Part shown: positions 1-6,071 of the stretch, one piece after another
Layout: each line of letters begins with the position of its first letter
How positions within the stretch are numbered: position 1 is the first letter of the stretch
Origin: Deltaproteobacteria bacterium
GTDB lineage: Bacteria > Desulfobacterota > DSM-4660 > Desulfatiglandales > HGW-15
Assembly: GCA_030671095.1 (NCBI GenBank)
Contig: DAOVAK010000104.1
Span: 1 to 7,872 of the forward strand
Reading direction: 5' to 3'
Length of the DNA: 7,872 nucleotides
Program-made: the position numbers and the translations under genes
Notes under the pieces: model-generated
The model's database searches: none
Seen by the model: the letters and a program-made list of their open reading frames with translations, nothing else
Told to the model about the DNA's origin: nothing

Positions 1-9
1 TTTGTTTCC

Positions 10-255
10 ATGGATCTGTATAACCGGTATAAAGACGAGGTTTGGAATTTGACGAACGCCAAACAACGTTTGGAACCTGGCAAAAAGAACCGAGGACTTA
101 CCGATAAAGAAATCGCCTCGACGTTAGGATTGACCGTTGAGGAGGTAATTGAGATTCGCTGCATTGCTGAGAGCGAGAAGACTCCGCTCGAAGCCTACCT
201 GGATGCGGAAGATACGAAAGAGAAGAGGTTCAAACGGCCACCTGGCAAAAAATGA
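10..255 (+). CDS. Small helix-turn-helix-like protein, function unknown (possibly 5'-partial)
   Basis: This encodes an 81-residue, highly charged protein, and I do not recognise a named family. Residues about 30-52 (LTDKEIASTLGLTVEEVIEI) read like a helix-turn-helix: a leading helix with DKEIA, a turn at LGLT, then a second helix. This resembles sigma-region-4 or MarR/Xre-type recognition helices, so DNA binding is an inference. The C-terminus is basic (KEKRFKRPPGKK) and there is no signal peptide or membrane segment. The ATG at 10 has no visible Shine-Dalgarno sequence, and codons 1-9 in the same frame are open, so the true start may lie outside the window and this could be the C-terminal end of a longer protein. 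It ends 53 bp before the oxidoreductase gene on the same strand, so the two may be co-transcribed. The coding call itself is fairly safe; the function is not. Confidence 0.6.
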   Translation: MDLYNRYKDEVWNLTNAKQRLEPGKKNRGLTDKEIASTLGLTVEEVIEIRCIAESEKTPLEAYLDAEDTKEKRFKRPPGKK

Positions 256-264
256 GAGTCAACC

Positions 265-275
265 AGATCTGATCT
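265..275. promoter_or_regulatory. Short palindrome in front of the oxidoreductase gene
   Basis: AGATC-T-GATCT is a perfect 5-bp dyad around one central base, in the 53-bp gap between the small HTH-like gene and the oxidoreductase. The spacer is too short for an RNA hairpin, so if it is functional it would be a protein-binding site. A link to the HTH-like product just upstream is speculation, and a dyad of this length can occur by chance. Confidence 0.15.
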
Positions 276-288
276 CACATCAATCATC

Positions 289-294
289 AAGGAG
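289..294 (+). promoter_or_regulatory. Ribosome binding site for the oxidoreductase (decides start)
   Basis: AAGGAG is the only good Shine-Dalgarno match before the oxidoreductase. It lies 2 nt before an in-frame TTG at 297, which is too close, and 14 nt before the ATG at 309, which is long but usable. The ATG at 309 is therefore preferred. A third candidate, ATG at 324, lies 29 nt away and has no site of its own. Confidence 0.5.
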
Positions 295-308
295 CATTGC
301 AAAGTCAA

Positions 309-2345
309 ATGAAGAACGCCCAGATGATATCCACCATTTGCAGGATGTGCCCCCAGGGCTGTGGGCTTGAGGTAACCCTCGAAAATGGCAACCCTGTAAG
401 TCTAAAAGGTTCCAAAGACCACCCGTACAGTAAGGGGTGGCTTTGCGCCAAGGGGAGAGCAGCCCTGGATCTATTCAATTCTCCCCAGAGACTCTCTTCT
501 CCCCTGGTTCGAAAGGAGGGAGAACTCGTCTCAGTAGAATGGGAAGAAGCCCTCGACTTTTCTGCAGAGAGACTTCGCCGACTGAAAGACCTGTACGGTC
601 CCCAGAGCCTGGCCATCTATCAGGGAGAGGGAATAGGTCATCAGGAGATCAAGTATTACATGAAACGTTTTGCCAATGTCTATGGGACCCCAAATTTCAT
701 GGGGGTAGGCTCCATATGTAATGTGGCTAGAACCATGGCTGATACCCTGACCTTTGGTGGTGTAACCAAACCGGATATCGCAAACACTAACCTTCTGATT
801 ATCTGGGGTGCAAATCCCTTCGCATCCAATGAACCTTTCCTGCCCAAAGAGATTAGTCAACTCAAAAAAAGAGGTGGAAAGCTTGTCGTGGTTGATCCTC
901 GAAGGACTGAAGTGGCTTCTAAAGCGGATGTCCATCTGGCCATCAAACCCGGCCGCGATGAAATCATAATCTTGAACATGCTTCATGTTATTTTAGGGGA
1001 AGATTTATGGGACAAGGAATTTACAGAAAAGTGGGTTCACGGGTTCCATCGCTTCCACGAAACAGTTGTAAAAGATCGGTATTCCCCGGAAAACGGGGAG
1101 GCTCTGACCGGAATCCCGTCCGATCTGGTACGTCATGTTGCACGCTCATACGCCAAGACTAAGCCGGCCTGCATATCCATGGGTAACGGTCTGGAGCACC
1201 ACAGTTTCGGCATCAGCACCATGCGTCTATTGGCCATCATGAAGGCCATCACGGGGAACCTGGATGTACCTGGGGGAGACCTGTTCACACCAAGACCTAA
1301 GCTAAGAGATATGACAATGCCCTTGCCCGAACCTTCCATGCCTCCCGTAGGTTCCGAGGAATTCCGCCTGTTCTGTCAATCGCGTAAGGAGGCACGCGCC
1401 CTTTCTCTTCCTAAAGCGATTTTAGAGGAGGAACCTTATCCCATAAAAGGTTTGATTATCGCGGGGGGAAACCCCTCTCTTGAGTGGCCCAATAGCAGTA
1501 GGGTCCGGGAAGCACTCAAGAAACTAGAATTCTTGATGGTCATTGATGTGGTTCGATCTCCAGACTCTCACTGGGCCCATGTAGTTCTCCCCGCGTGTAC
1601 TTTCTTGGAAAGGGACGAGCATCACTTGAATGTCTACCAAAACCTCCACAGCGTCACATTAAGAAGGCAGGTAGTCGAGCCAACTTACGGGCTTCCCGAT
1701 CAGATGATATGGGTAAAATTGGCACACCACATGGGATTTGAAAAATATTTCCCCTGGCAAACCTGTCAGCAAGGCATTGATTATTTGTTAGGGGATCTTG
1801 GGGTAACCTATAGGGATCTCATTGCCCATGGTGGGGTATATGAATACGGGCAGAGAAAATTCAAAAAATATCTACATCAGGGTTTTAAAACCCCGACCGG
1901 AAAGGTTGAGATCTTTTCTGAAAGACTGAAGGATCTCGGTTATGACCCTTCCCCCATTCGAGAAGATGCTCTCCAAACGGCGGATGAGTCAAACCAGTTT
2001 CCCCTGCATTTGACTACGGGCGCAAACCTTCTCTGTTACTTGCACTGGCAGTACCGTTATATCCCGAAGCTCAGAAAAATGGCACCAGAGCCCGTATTTG
2101 AAATCCATCCAAGTACCGCCAGGCAATATGGTTTATCCGAGGGAGAGATGGCCGAGGTACAAACTGAAAACGGAAAGATTCAACTCGAGGCCCAGCTTAC
2201 CGATAATATCCGTCCCGACACCATACATATTCCTCAAGGTTGGGAAGATGCCTGTGCCAACGAGCTCACCCCTTCCGACGATGCTGATCCCATTTCAGGA
2301 TTCCCAAACCTGAAATCTTTGAGATGCTGTGTCCGCAAGATATGA
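309..2345 (+). CDS. Molybdopterin (bis-MGD) oxidoreductase with N-terminal [4Fe-4S], MopB/DMSO-reductase superfamily
   Basis: This encodes a 678-residue protein (682 if TTG at 297 is used). Residues 11-46 carry Cys-x2-Cys-x3-Cys-x27-Cys (C11, C14, C18, C46) for a [4Fe-4S] cluster, followed by K48 in the CAKG motif, the usual lysine between cluster and pterin. The central domain shows WGANP (166-170) and VVVDPRR (193-199), typical of MGD contacts, and GGNP near 386. The C-terminal molydop-binding domain begins around 568. C137 in GSICNVAR is the expected metal ligand. There is no twin-arginine or Sec signal, so it should be cytoplasmic. Overall form and the C-terminal PNL-containing tail recall the acetylene hydratase/BisC-like branch. 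However, Pro15 occupies the position of acetylene hydratase's catalytic Asp13, and C137 is followed by Asn rather than the His typical of formate dehydrogenases, so the substrate is unknown. No electron-transfer subunit lies downstream. Confidence 0.93.
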   Translation: MKNAQMISTICRMCPQGCGLEVTLENGNPVSLKGSKDHPYSKGWLCAKGRAALDLFNSPQRLSSPLVRKEGELVSVEWEEALDFSAERLRRLKDLYGPQSLAIYQGEGIGHQEIKYYMKRFANVYGTPNFMGVGSICNVARTMADTLTFGGVTKPDIANTNLLIIWGANPFASNEPFLPKEISQLKKRGGKLVVVDPRRTEVASKADVHLAIKPGRDEIIILNMLHVILGEDLWDKEFTEKWVHGFHRFHETVVKDRYSPENGEALTGIPSDLVRHVARSYAKTKPACISMGNGLEHHSFGISTMRLLAIMKAITGNLDVPGGDLFTPRPKLRDMTMPLPEPSMPPVGSEEFRLFCQSRKEARALSLPKAILEEEPYPIKGLIIAGGNPSLEWPNSSRVREALKKLEFLMVIDVVRSPDSHWAHVVLPACTFLERDEHHLNVYQNLHSVTLRRQVVEPTYGLPDQMIWVKLAHHMGFEKYFPWQTCQQGIDYLLGDLGVTYRDLIAHGGVYEYGQRKFKKYLHQGFKTPTGKVEIFSERLKDLGYDPSPIREDALQTADESNQFPLHLTTGANLLCYLHWQYRYIPKLRKMAPEPVFEIHPSTARQYGLSEGEMAEVQTENGKIQLEAQLTDNIRPDTIHIPQGWEDACANELTPSDDADPISGFPNLKSLRCCVRKI

Positions 2346-2448
2346 GAAAAGAGTGATAAGTAAGTCTCAAGGGACGTCCATAAGATCATGAAATTTATTA
2401 CTTTGGTTTCAGAAACTCATAATCTCATGGATGGCCCCCTTTTCTCAT
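2342..2448. repeat. 10-bp inverted repeat spanning the convergent gap
   Basis: ATGAGAAAAG at 2342-2351, overlapping the oxidoreductase stop codon, is matched perfectly by CTTTTCTCAT at 2439-2448, just before the end of the MFS gene on the other strand. The 87-bp spacer also contains a tiny GTTT-CAG-AAAC stem (2407-2417). The arms could bring the two convergent 3' ends together, but no GC-rich stem with a T-run is present. I therefore cannot call a classical intrinsic terminator on either strand. Confidence 0.25.
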
Positions 2449-2455
2449 CCTAATC

Positions 2456-3685
2456 TTATCTATCAACCCTTCCAGATTTTAAGACTGCCGTGAGAACTAG
2501 GCCTAGGAAACTGAGAATGGCACACCCCAGGAAAGCCGTTTGATAGCTGGAGGTCACATCAAAAATGTAGCCAGTCAGCCATGGACCAAAAGCGCCTCCC
2601 ACTGTGAAGCCAAAAGCAATTACACCCAGAATCAAACCATGGGAGTCTAATCCAAACAGCACGGCTACTAGAGGCGATTCCGCAACAACACAACCTCCAT
2701 AGGCAAAGCCAAAGATACAGGCAAATGCGTAGAGCATCCAGGTCATTTTGGCTGGTACTAACCAGAGCAACGCAGCTGCCATCAGGCTGAAACCGATGAC
2801 AAAGACTTTCCGGCTTCCAATGATATCAGCAGCTCTGCCTAACAAAACCTTTCCCAAAATGCTCACCCCGCCAATGGTCGCCAAAATGTTAGCAGCACTG
2901 GCACGAGAAATTCCCAATTCCGTGGCATGGGCTACAATATGTACCATGATAGAAAATACACCGAACCCAAAACAGAAAATCATGGCGAAAAGCACCCAGA
3001 AGGGCCTGGTATGAATGGCCTCCCCTAAGGAAAGCCCTCCATTTCTGGGGTTCGAACCCTTCCGGCCACTTTGATTTTCACCGTAGGCGAATTGCCCCAA
3101 CTGAGAAGGATCACGCCTCAGGAGCTGTGCGGATAACACGACAACTGCCAAAACTATACTGCCTAGTATGATGTAAGATATCCGCCAGCCATAACTGGAA
3201 ATGAGCCCATTAGCTGCCGGTGGTCCGATCAGGGCACCGATGCCGATGCCAGCCGTCACAACACCTGTCATCATGCCTCTTCTCAGGACAAACCATCTGG
3301 CCACAGTTGTCATAAGAGGGACAAATCCACCACCCATGCCGGCTCCCAAGATCAAGCCAAAAGATAGATACAACTGCCAGAGGGCCTCAAGCTGTGACAT
3401 GAGAAGATAACCGATACCCAATAGTAAGCCACAGACTGACATCACTATTCGGGGCCCGAACCTATCGTTTAGCCCGCCCATGGCAATCCCGAGCAGGCCC
3501 ATTGTAATCGAGCAAAGAGAGAAGGCACCTGATGTCATTGCCCTGGACCAGCCAAATTCACTGAGTATGGGTTTGAAAAAGACGCCGAAGGCATAAAATA
3601 CGGCCCACATGACCACCATGATAAGGAAGGCTGCCGCGACCACGAGGTAGCCATAAAATATTCCATGCTCATCTTTCCGTTTCAT
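2456..3685 (-). CDS. MFS transporter, oxalate/formate antiporter-like (monocarboxylate-type)
   Basis: This is a 409-residue, strongly hydrophobic protein of normal length for a 12-helix major facilitator carrier. The first helix starts at FYGYLVVAAAF (about 10-20) and ends in GVFFKPIL, followed by EFGWSRA (43-49), a combination typical of the OFA/monocarboxylate branch. The family motif A between helices 2 and 3 is GGLNDRFGPR (70-79), and helix 5 is entered by RWFVLRRGMMTG (130-141). A hydrophilic loop at about 192-218 separates the two six-helix halves. It sits in the cytoplasmic membrane and probably moves a small organic anion; the direction and substrate cannot be read from sequence. The ATG start has AGGAAA (3692-3697) 6 nt upstream. 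It lies 99 bp behind the DUF151-PDZ gene on the same strand, so it may be the last gene of that unit, although a separate promoter in the gap is possible. Confidence 0.93.
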   Translation of the reverse strand: MKRKDEHGIFYGYLVVAAAFLIMVVMWAVFYAFGVFFKPILSEFGWSRAMTSGAFSLCSITMGLLGIAMGGLNDRFGPRIVMSVCGLLLGIGYLLMSQLEALWQLYLSFGLILGAGMGGGFVPLMTTVARWFVLRRGMMTGVVTAGIGIGALIGPPAANGLISSYGWRISYIILGSIVLAVVVLSAQLLRRDPSQLGQFAYGENQSGRKGSNPRNGGLSLGEAIHTRPFWVLFAMIFCFGFGVFSIMVHIVAHATELGISRASAANILATIGGVSILGKVLLGRAADIIGSRKVFVIGFSLMAAALLWLVPAKMTWMLYAFACIFGFAYGGCVVAESPLVAVLFGLDSHGLILGVIAFGFTVGGAFGPWLTGYIFDVTSSYQTAFLGCAILSFLGLVLTAVLKSGRVDR

Positions 3686-3784
3686 TTCCGCTTTCCTAGA
3701 TGGAGGGGTCGGGTGTTCATTCTTGACAAACCCGGCTTCTTTTCATGTGTTAGGGGGCGATCGTCCTCTGTAAGTCCTCTTCTT

Positions 3785-4609
3785 CTAATAAGGGTGAATG
3801 GTAATCGATATGAGTTGGGCCTTTCTGAAAATCCTAGCCTCCAGAGGGTCCTTACTCTCCTTTAAGGCGTTCCTCATGGGGGTCACGCCGTCAACTGCTC
3901 GTCCCCCAATCTCCACAATGATATCCCCGCGTTCTAAACCGTCTCTTTCGGCACGACTCTCTTTTCTGACATCAGAGACCAGAACTCCATGCGTCAAATC
4001 AAAAGAAAAGGCCTGTGCCAGCGAGGGGGTAAGGTCCTGAAGCGTCACGCCATAACGTTCCTCCACCTTCCCTGTTTCTTTGAGCGGAACAGACGCTTCT
4101 TTGAATAACCTTTCCGAGACAAAGATTGGGGCATTGAACTTCAGGGCCATGACTATGGAGTCGCTCGGCCTTGCATCGATCTCTATGACAGTGCTTCCCT
4201 CCTTAATCATAAGTGTGGCATAGTAGACGCCTTTTTGAATATGGGTGACAATAACGCGCTGAATCCTTAAATTGGCCTTTTTAATTACCCTTTCCAGCAA
4301 ATCGTGGGTGAGGGGACGGAAATGATCGATCCCGTTCATCTCCGAATGAATGGCATTGGCTTCAAAATGGCTGATCCAAATAAAGAGCCCACGTTCCTCA
4401 ACAGAGTCCGCAAGAATCACAACGGGTTGCTGACTTCCAGGATCAATGATTAGTCGGTGGACCTTTGCCTGAATGAAATCATTTTTGTCAGAAACGACTG
4501 ATGTGAAGTCTTCTCCCAGCGTTTGACCACCGGGCCAGATCGACGCGGCAAACCACAGTCCGGCGGTGACCAAAAGCCTCAAGTTTCTCTCTTTAAACAG
4601 AACTCCCAT
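3785..4609 (-). CDS. Secreted/envelope bifunctional-nuclease-domain (DUF151/BFN) protein with C-terminal PDZ
   Basis: This encodes a 274-residue protein of two domains. The N-terminus (KERNLR, then hydrophobic residues about 10-25) looks like a Sec signal or membrane anchor; there is no lipobox cysteine. Residues about 46-170 match the DUF151/bifunctional nuclease fold, including THDLLERVI (101-109), YYATL (129-133) and the signature IDARPSDSIVMAL (144-156). Residues about 185-273 form a PDZ domain: YGVTLQDLTPSLAQAF, then GVLVSDV, a D-G-L-E-R-G-D-I-I core, and GGRAVDGV. The usual family member is a single DUF151 domain of roughly 150-165 residues without a signal. Nuclease activity was reported for plant and some bacterial relatives, but catalytic residues are not firmly defined, so activity here is not assured. 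The ATG has GGGAGG (4619-4624) 9 nt upstream. It begins 26 bp after the flavoprotein stop, suggesting co-transcription. Confidence 0.88.
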   Translation of the reverse strand: MGVLFKERNLRLLVTAGLWFAASIWPGGQTLGEDFTSVVSDKNDFIQAKVHRLIIDPGSQQPVVILADSVEERGLFIWISHFEANAIHSEMNGIDHFRPLTHDLLERVIKKANLRIQRVIVTHIQKGVYYATLMIKEGSTVIEIDARPSDSIVMALKFNAPIFVSERLFKEASVPLKETGKVEERYGVTLQDLTPSLAQAFSFDLTHGVLVSDVRKESRAERDGLERGDIIVEIGGRAVDGVTPMRNALKESKDPLEARIFRKAQLISITIHPY

Positions 4610-4635
4610 GGGCCTATTCCTCCCATTAAAAGCAC

Positions 4636-5736
4636 TTACCCTATCCTGAGCGTCTCTTCATAAGCATCTTTCATCGCCTTGGCGAGCGGCAGGACGCCTT
4701 GATCAGCCTTCTGTTGAAGCTGCTTACTCAACGAATAGAGCCCTTTTAATACGTCCAGCATGGATCCCAGTTCTCGGAGATATATGCCTGCGGCTTGCCT
4801 ATCCCCCTCGGCCGCTTCTGATATGGCAGCGGCTGCCAGCAGTCCGCTTTGAAGGGCAGGGCCAATCCCTTCATAGGTTATGGGTAAAATCAGACTCGCA
4901 GCATCTCCAATGAGCAAGATGTTTCCCAGGGCCGGAGAGAAGGTCCCCGAAACAAGCGCCTTGTGGAGCCCTGGTTCTAAACAGCCATCCTGCCACACCG
5001 GCTTTTTGGACAGATTGAAGCCCCAGTTCATCAGCGTCTGATTTATCTCCTCCCTCAGTTCTCGAATTCCACTCCCCTCAATTAGAAAGAAGTCGCCTTT
5101 ATGGATGATATCAAATCGTGGATTAGGACGTGACTTGGGGAAAAACCAATGGAAGTAGTCCCTTTCAATATCAACAGACCCTTCATAGCATTCCCGCATT
5201 GGGCCCATGTATGGAACTTTGAGGGTTGGGAATAAAGACTTTCTCACTCGGGAGGTAGCGCCATCCGCACCAATGACAAACCGTGTCCTCAGTTCTTGCT
5301 CTTCCTTGTCTTTCTTAACAGCGATTATGCATCTGCCCTCAGTCTGGGTGACGTCAAGAAACCTAGTCCTATCCCATATCTCAACCCCCTCCTCTTCTGC
5401 CCTCCTATTCATCCAGAAGTCCAAATCTCTTCTCCAGGCAATGGGTGTCTGCCACTCAATAACCTGAGGCTCCACGCCTGGAAAATGTAGCATGTGTCCG
5501 GATAAATAGTGGGGATCCACCAAGACATCCTTAGGAACATTTCCGAATTCTTGCTCAACAATGTCATGCGCCCACACGCCCATGATCATTCCGGTGCATA
5601 CCTTCTCTCGCGGCAGTCTCCTCTTCTCCAAGAGCAGCGTTCTGAACCCATTCTGGGCACACTTTTTCGCAGCCACGGAACCGCCTGGACCGGCACCGAC
5701 TACGATGACATCATATTCTCCAATGAGCCTAGCCAA
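4636..5736 (-). CDS. FAD-dependent oxidoreductase, geranylgeranyl reductase family
   Basis: This is a 366-residue flavoprotein of the p-hydroxybenzoate-hydroxylase-like fold. The Rossmann motif GAGPGG (14-19) ends in an acidic residue at LLLEK (E37). PREKVCTG (42-49) places a cysteine at 47, as in archaeal geranylgeranyl reductases. RRDLDFWM (102-109), GADG (156-159) and GDAASLILPITYEGIG (277-292) are the second and third FAD-contact regions. WFFP (197-200) corresponds to the W-x-F-P part of the family's Y-x-W-x-F-P motif, with Phe195 where Tyr is usual. Known relatives reduce isoprenoid double bonds in chlorophyll, quinone or archaeal lipid synthesis, and many bacterial paralogues are uncharacterised, so I do not assign a substrate. 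It is probably cytoplasmic or membrane-associated, and no transmembrane helix is seen. The start is TTG, supported by a strong ribosome binding site and the absence of any in-frame ATG nearby. Confidence 0.9.
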   Translation of the reverse strand: MARLIGEYDVIVVGAGPGGSVAAKKCAQNGFRTLLLEKRRLPREKVCTGMIMGVWAHDIVEQEFGNVPKDVLVDPHYLSGHMLHFPGVEPQVIEWQTPIAWRRDLDFWMNRRAEEEGVEIWDRTRFLDVTQTEGRCIIAVKKDKEEQELRTRFVIGADGATSRVRKSLFPTLKVPYMGPMRECYEGSVDIERDYFHWFFPKSRPNPRFDIIHKGDFFLIEGSGIRELREEINQTLMNWGFNLSKKPVWQDGCLEPGLHKALVSGTFSPALGNILLIGDAASLILPITYEGIGPALQSGLLAAAAISEAAEGDRQAAGIYLRELGSMLDVLKGLYSLSKQLQQKADQGVLPLAKAMKDAYEETLRIG

Positions 5737-5742
5737 TATTTT

Positions 5743-5752
5743 CCCCCTCCCC
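5743..5752 (-). promoter_or_regulatory. Strong ribosome binding site supporting the TTG start of the flavoprotein
   Basis: On the - strand the sequence is GGGGAGGGGG, followed by AAAATA and then TTG. The purine-rich site contains GGAGG, at a normal distance from the codon at 5736-5734. No ATG or GTG in this frame lies near it, so the TTG start is well supported. The TTG combined with a near-ideal site may serve to tune translation. Confidence 0.7.
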
Positions 5753-5769
5753 GTTTCTCAAAATAACCA

Positions 5770-5786
5770 ACTGGGCAAGGCCCAGT
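5770..5786. promoter_or_regulatory. Perfect 7-bp hairpin in the flavoprotein leader
   Basis: ACTGGGC-AAG-GCCCAGT forms a 7-bp perfect stem with a 3-nt loop. It lies 17 nt upstream of the flavoprotein's ribosome binding site and directly beside the first octamer of the repeat. No T-run follows on either strand, so it is not a typical intrinsic terminator. It could be a leader structure, or the outer edge of the repeat element, because the right arm of that element also ends in a GGCCCAG sequence (5868-5874). Confidence 0.4.
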
Positions 5787-5865
5787 GGAGTGTTGGAGTA
5801 TTGGAGTGCTGGAGTGTTGGTTGATTGAGAATCTTATTATTTTTTTTTAATATTCCAATACTCCC
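5787..5865. repeat. Dispersed inverted-repeat element, copy 1 (octamer-rich)
   Basis: The left side is four tandem 8-bp units of the form GGAGTNNT (5787-5818). GGAGTATTGG (5795-5804) is perfectly complementary to CCAATACTCC (5855-5864), and the 50-bp spacer contains AATCTTA and a run of nine T (5840-5848). A diverged copy with the same arms, spacer length and interior motif occurs at 7308-7395, which makes an evolved element more likely than chance. It fills the gap upstream of the flavoprotein gene and encodes nothing convincing. Its + strand reading gives only WSVGVLECWSVG-like peptides, which I regard as spurious. Confidence 0.7.
5831..5858 (-). promoter_or_regulatory. Candidate promoter inside repeat copy 1, reading toward the flavoprotein
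   Basis: On the - strand, TTGGAA (5858-5853) is separated by a 16-bp A-rich spacer from TAAGAT (5836-5831). Each hexamer matches the sigma-70 consensus at only about four positions. The A-tract spacer and the position roughly 95 bp before the start codon favour it. The same TTGGAA/TAAGAT pair with 15-bp spacing recurs in repeat copy 2. It is weak and untested. Confidence 0.25.
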
Positions 5866-5964
5866 TGGCCCAGACCTGGTATTTCGGGTCCTATTTGTAT
5901 CTTTCCGGCATCCGAGTCATTGCCGCATCCTCAGAATGTACCCAAAGTGTCGCGCCAGGGCGGG

Positions 5965-5990
5965 CCATCACTCCACCACTCCTTTACTCC
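5965..5990 (-). repeat. Octamer array in opposite orientation
   Basis: On the - strand three consecutive 8-bp units read GGAGTAAA, GGAGTGGT, GGAGTGAT, followed by GGCC. This is the same unit type as in repeat copy 1 but inverted, about 145 bp from it. It shares CCATCACTCC with 7786-7795. It may be the far end of a larger palindromic element or a decayed independent copy. Confidence 0.5.
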
Positions 5991-6071
5991 AGAAAACGCT
6001 TTTCCCGAGAAGATATTTTAATAGTCACCCTATGACGCAACATCAAAGGCATCTGGCCTGGAGTCTTTTTT

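Larger units (their letters stand above)
5737..6071. other. 335-bp gene-free gap between lysR-type gene and flavoprotein gene
   Basis: This stretch holds the flavoprotein leader with its hairpin, repeat copy 1, an opposite-orientation octamer array (5965-5990), and otherwise unstructured sequence (5875-5960 and 5991-6071). Open frames across it are short and overlap the repeats, with no ribosome binding site, so I see no gene. A T7 run at 6065-6071 (A-run on the - strand) directly follows the lysR stop, but without a convincing stem. A lysR terminator is not clearly visible. Confidence 0.6.

Noticed and set aside
531..986. 151-codon - strand frame inside the oxidoreductase gene
   Set aside because: It lies wholly antisense to conserved MopB motifs, with no ribosome binding site and no domain character.
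309..2345. Assignment of the oxidoreductase as acetylene hydratase or formate dehydrogenase
   Set aside because: The acetylene hydratase catalytic Asp is replaced by Pro, and the formate dehydrogenase Cys/Sec-His pair is missing. Only the superfamily can be supported.
3711..3735. CGGGT...ACCCG arms and a + strand TTGACA in the gap before the MFS gene
   Set aside because: The stem is only 5 bp with a 15-nt loop, and no reasonable -10 follows TTGACA. It is not enough for a terminator or promoter.
5787..5820. Possible CRISPR-like array
   Set aside because: The 8-bp units are directly tandem without spacers and vary in sequence, so they are a simple repeat and not repeat-spacer units.
5509..5824. 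Overlapping + strand frames of 85-87 codons across the flavoprotein start
   Set aside because: They are antisense to well-supported coding sequence, and the 3' end of one reads through the octamer repeat, giving a WSVGVLECWSVG tail.
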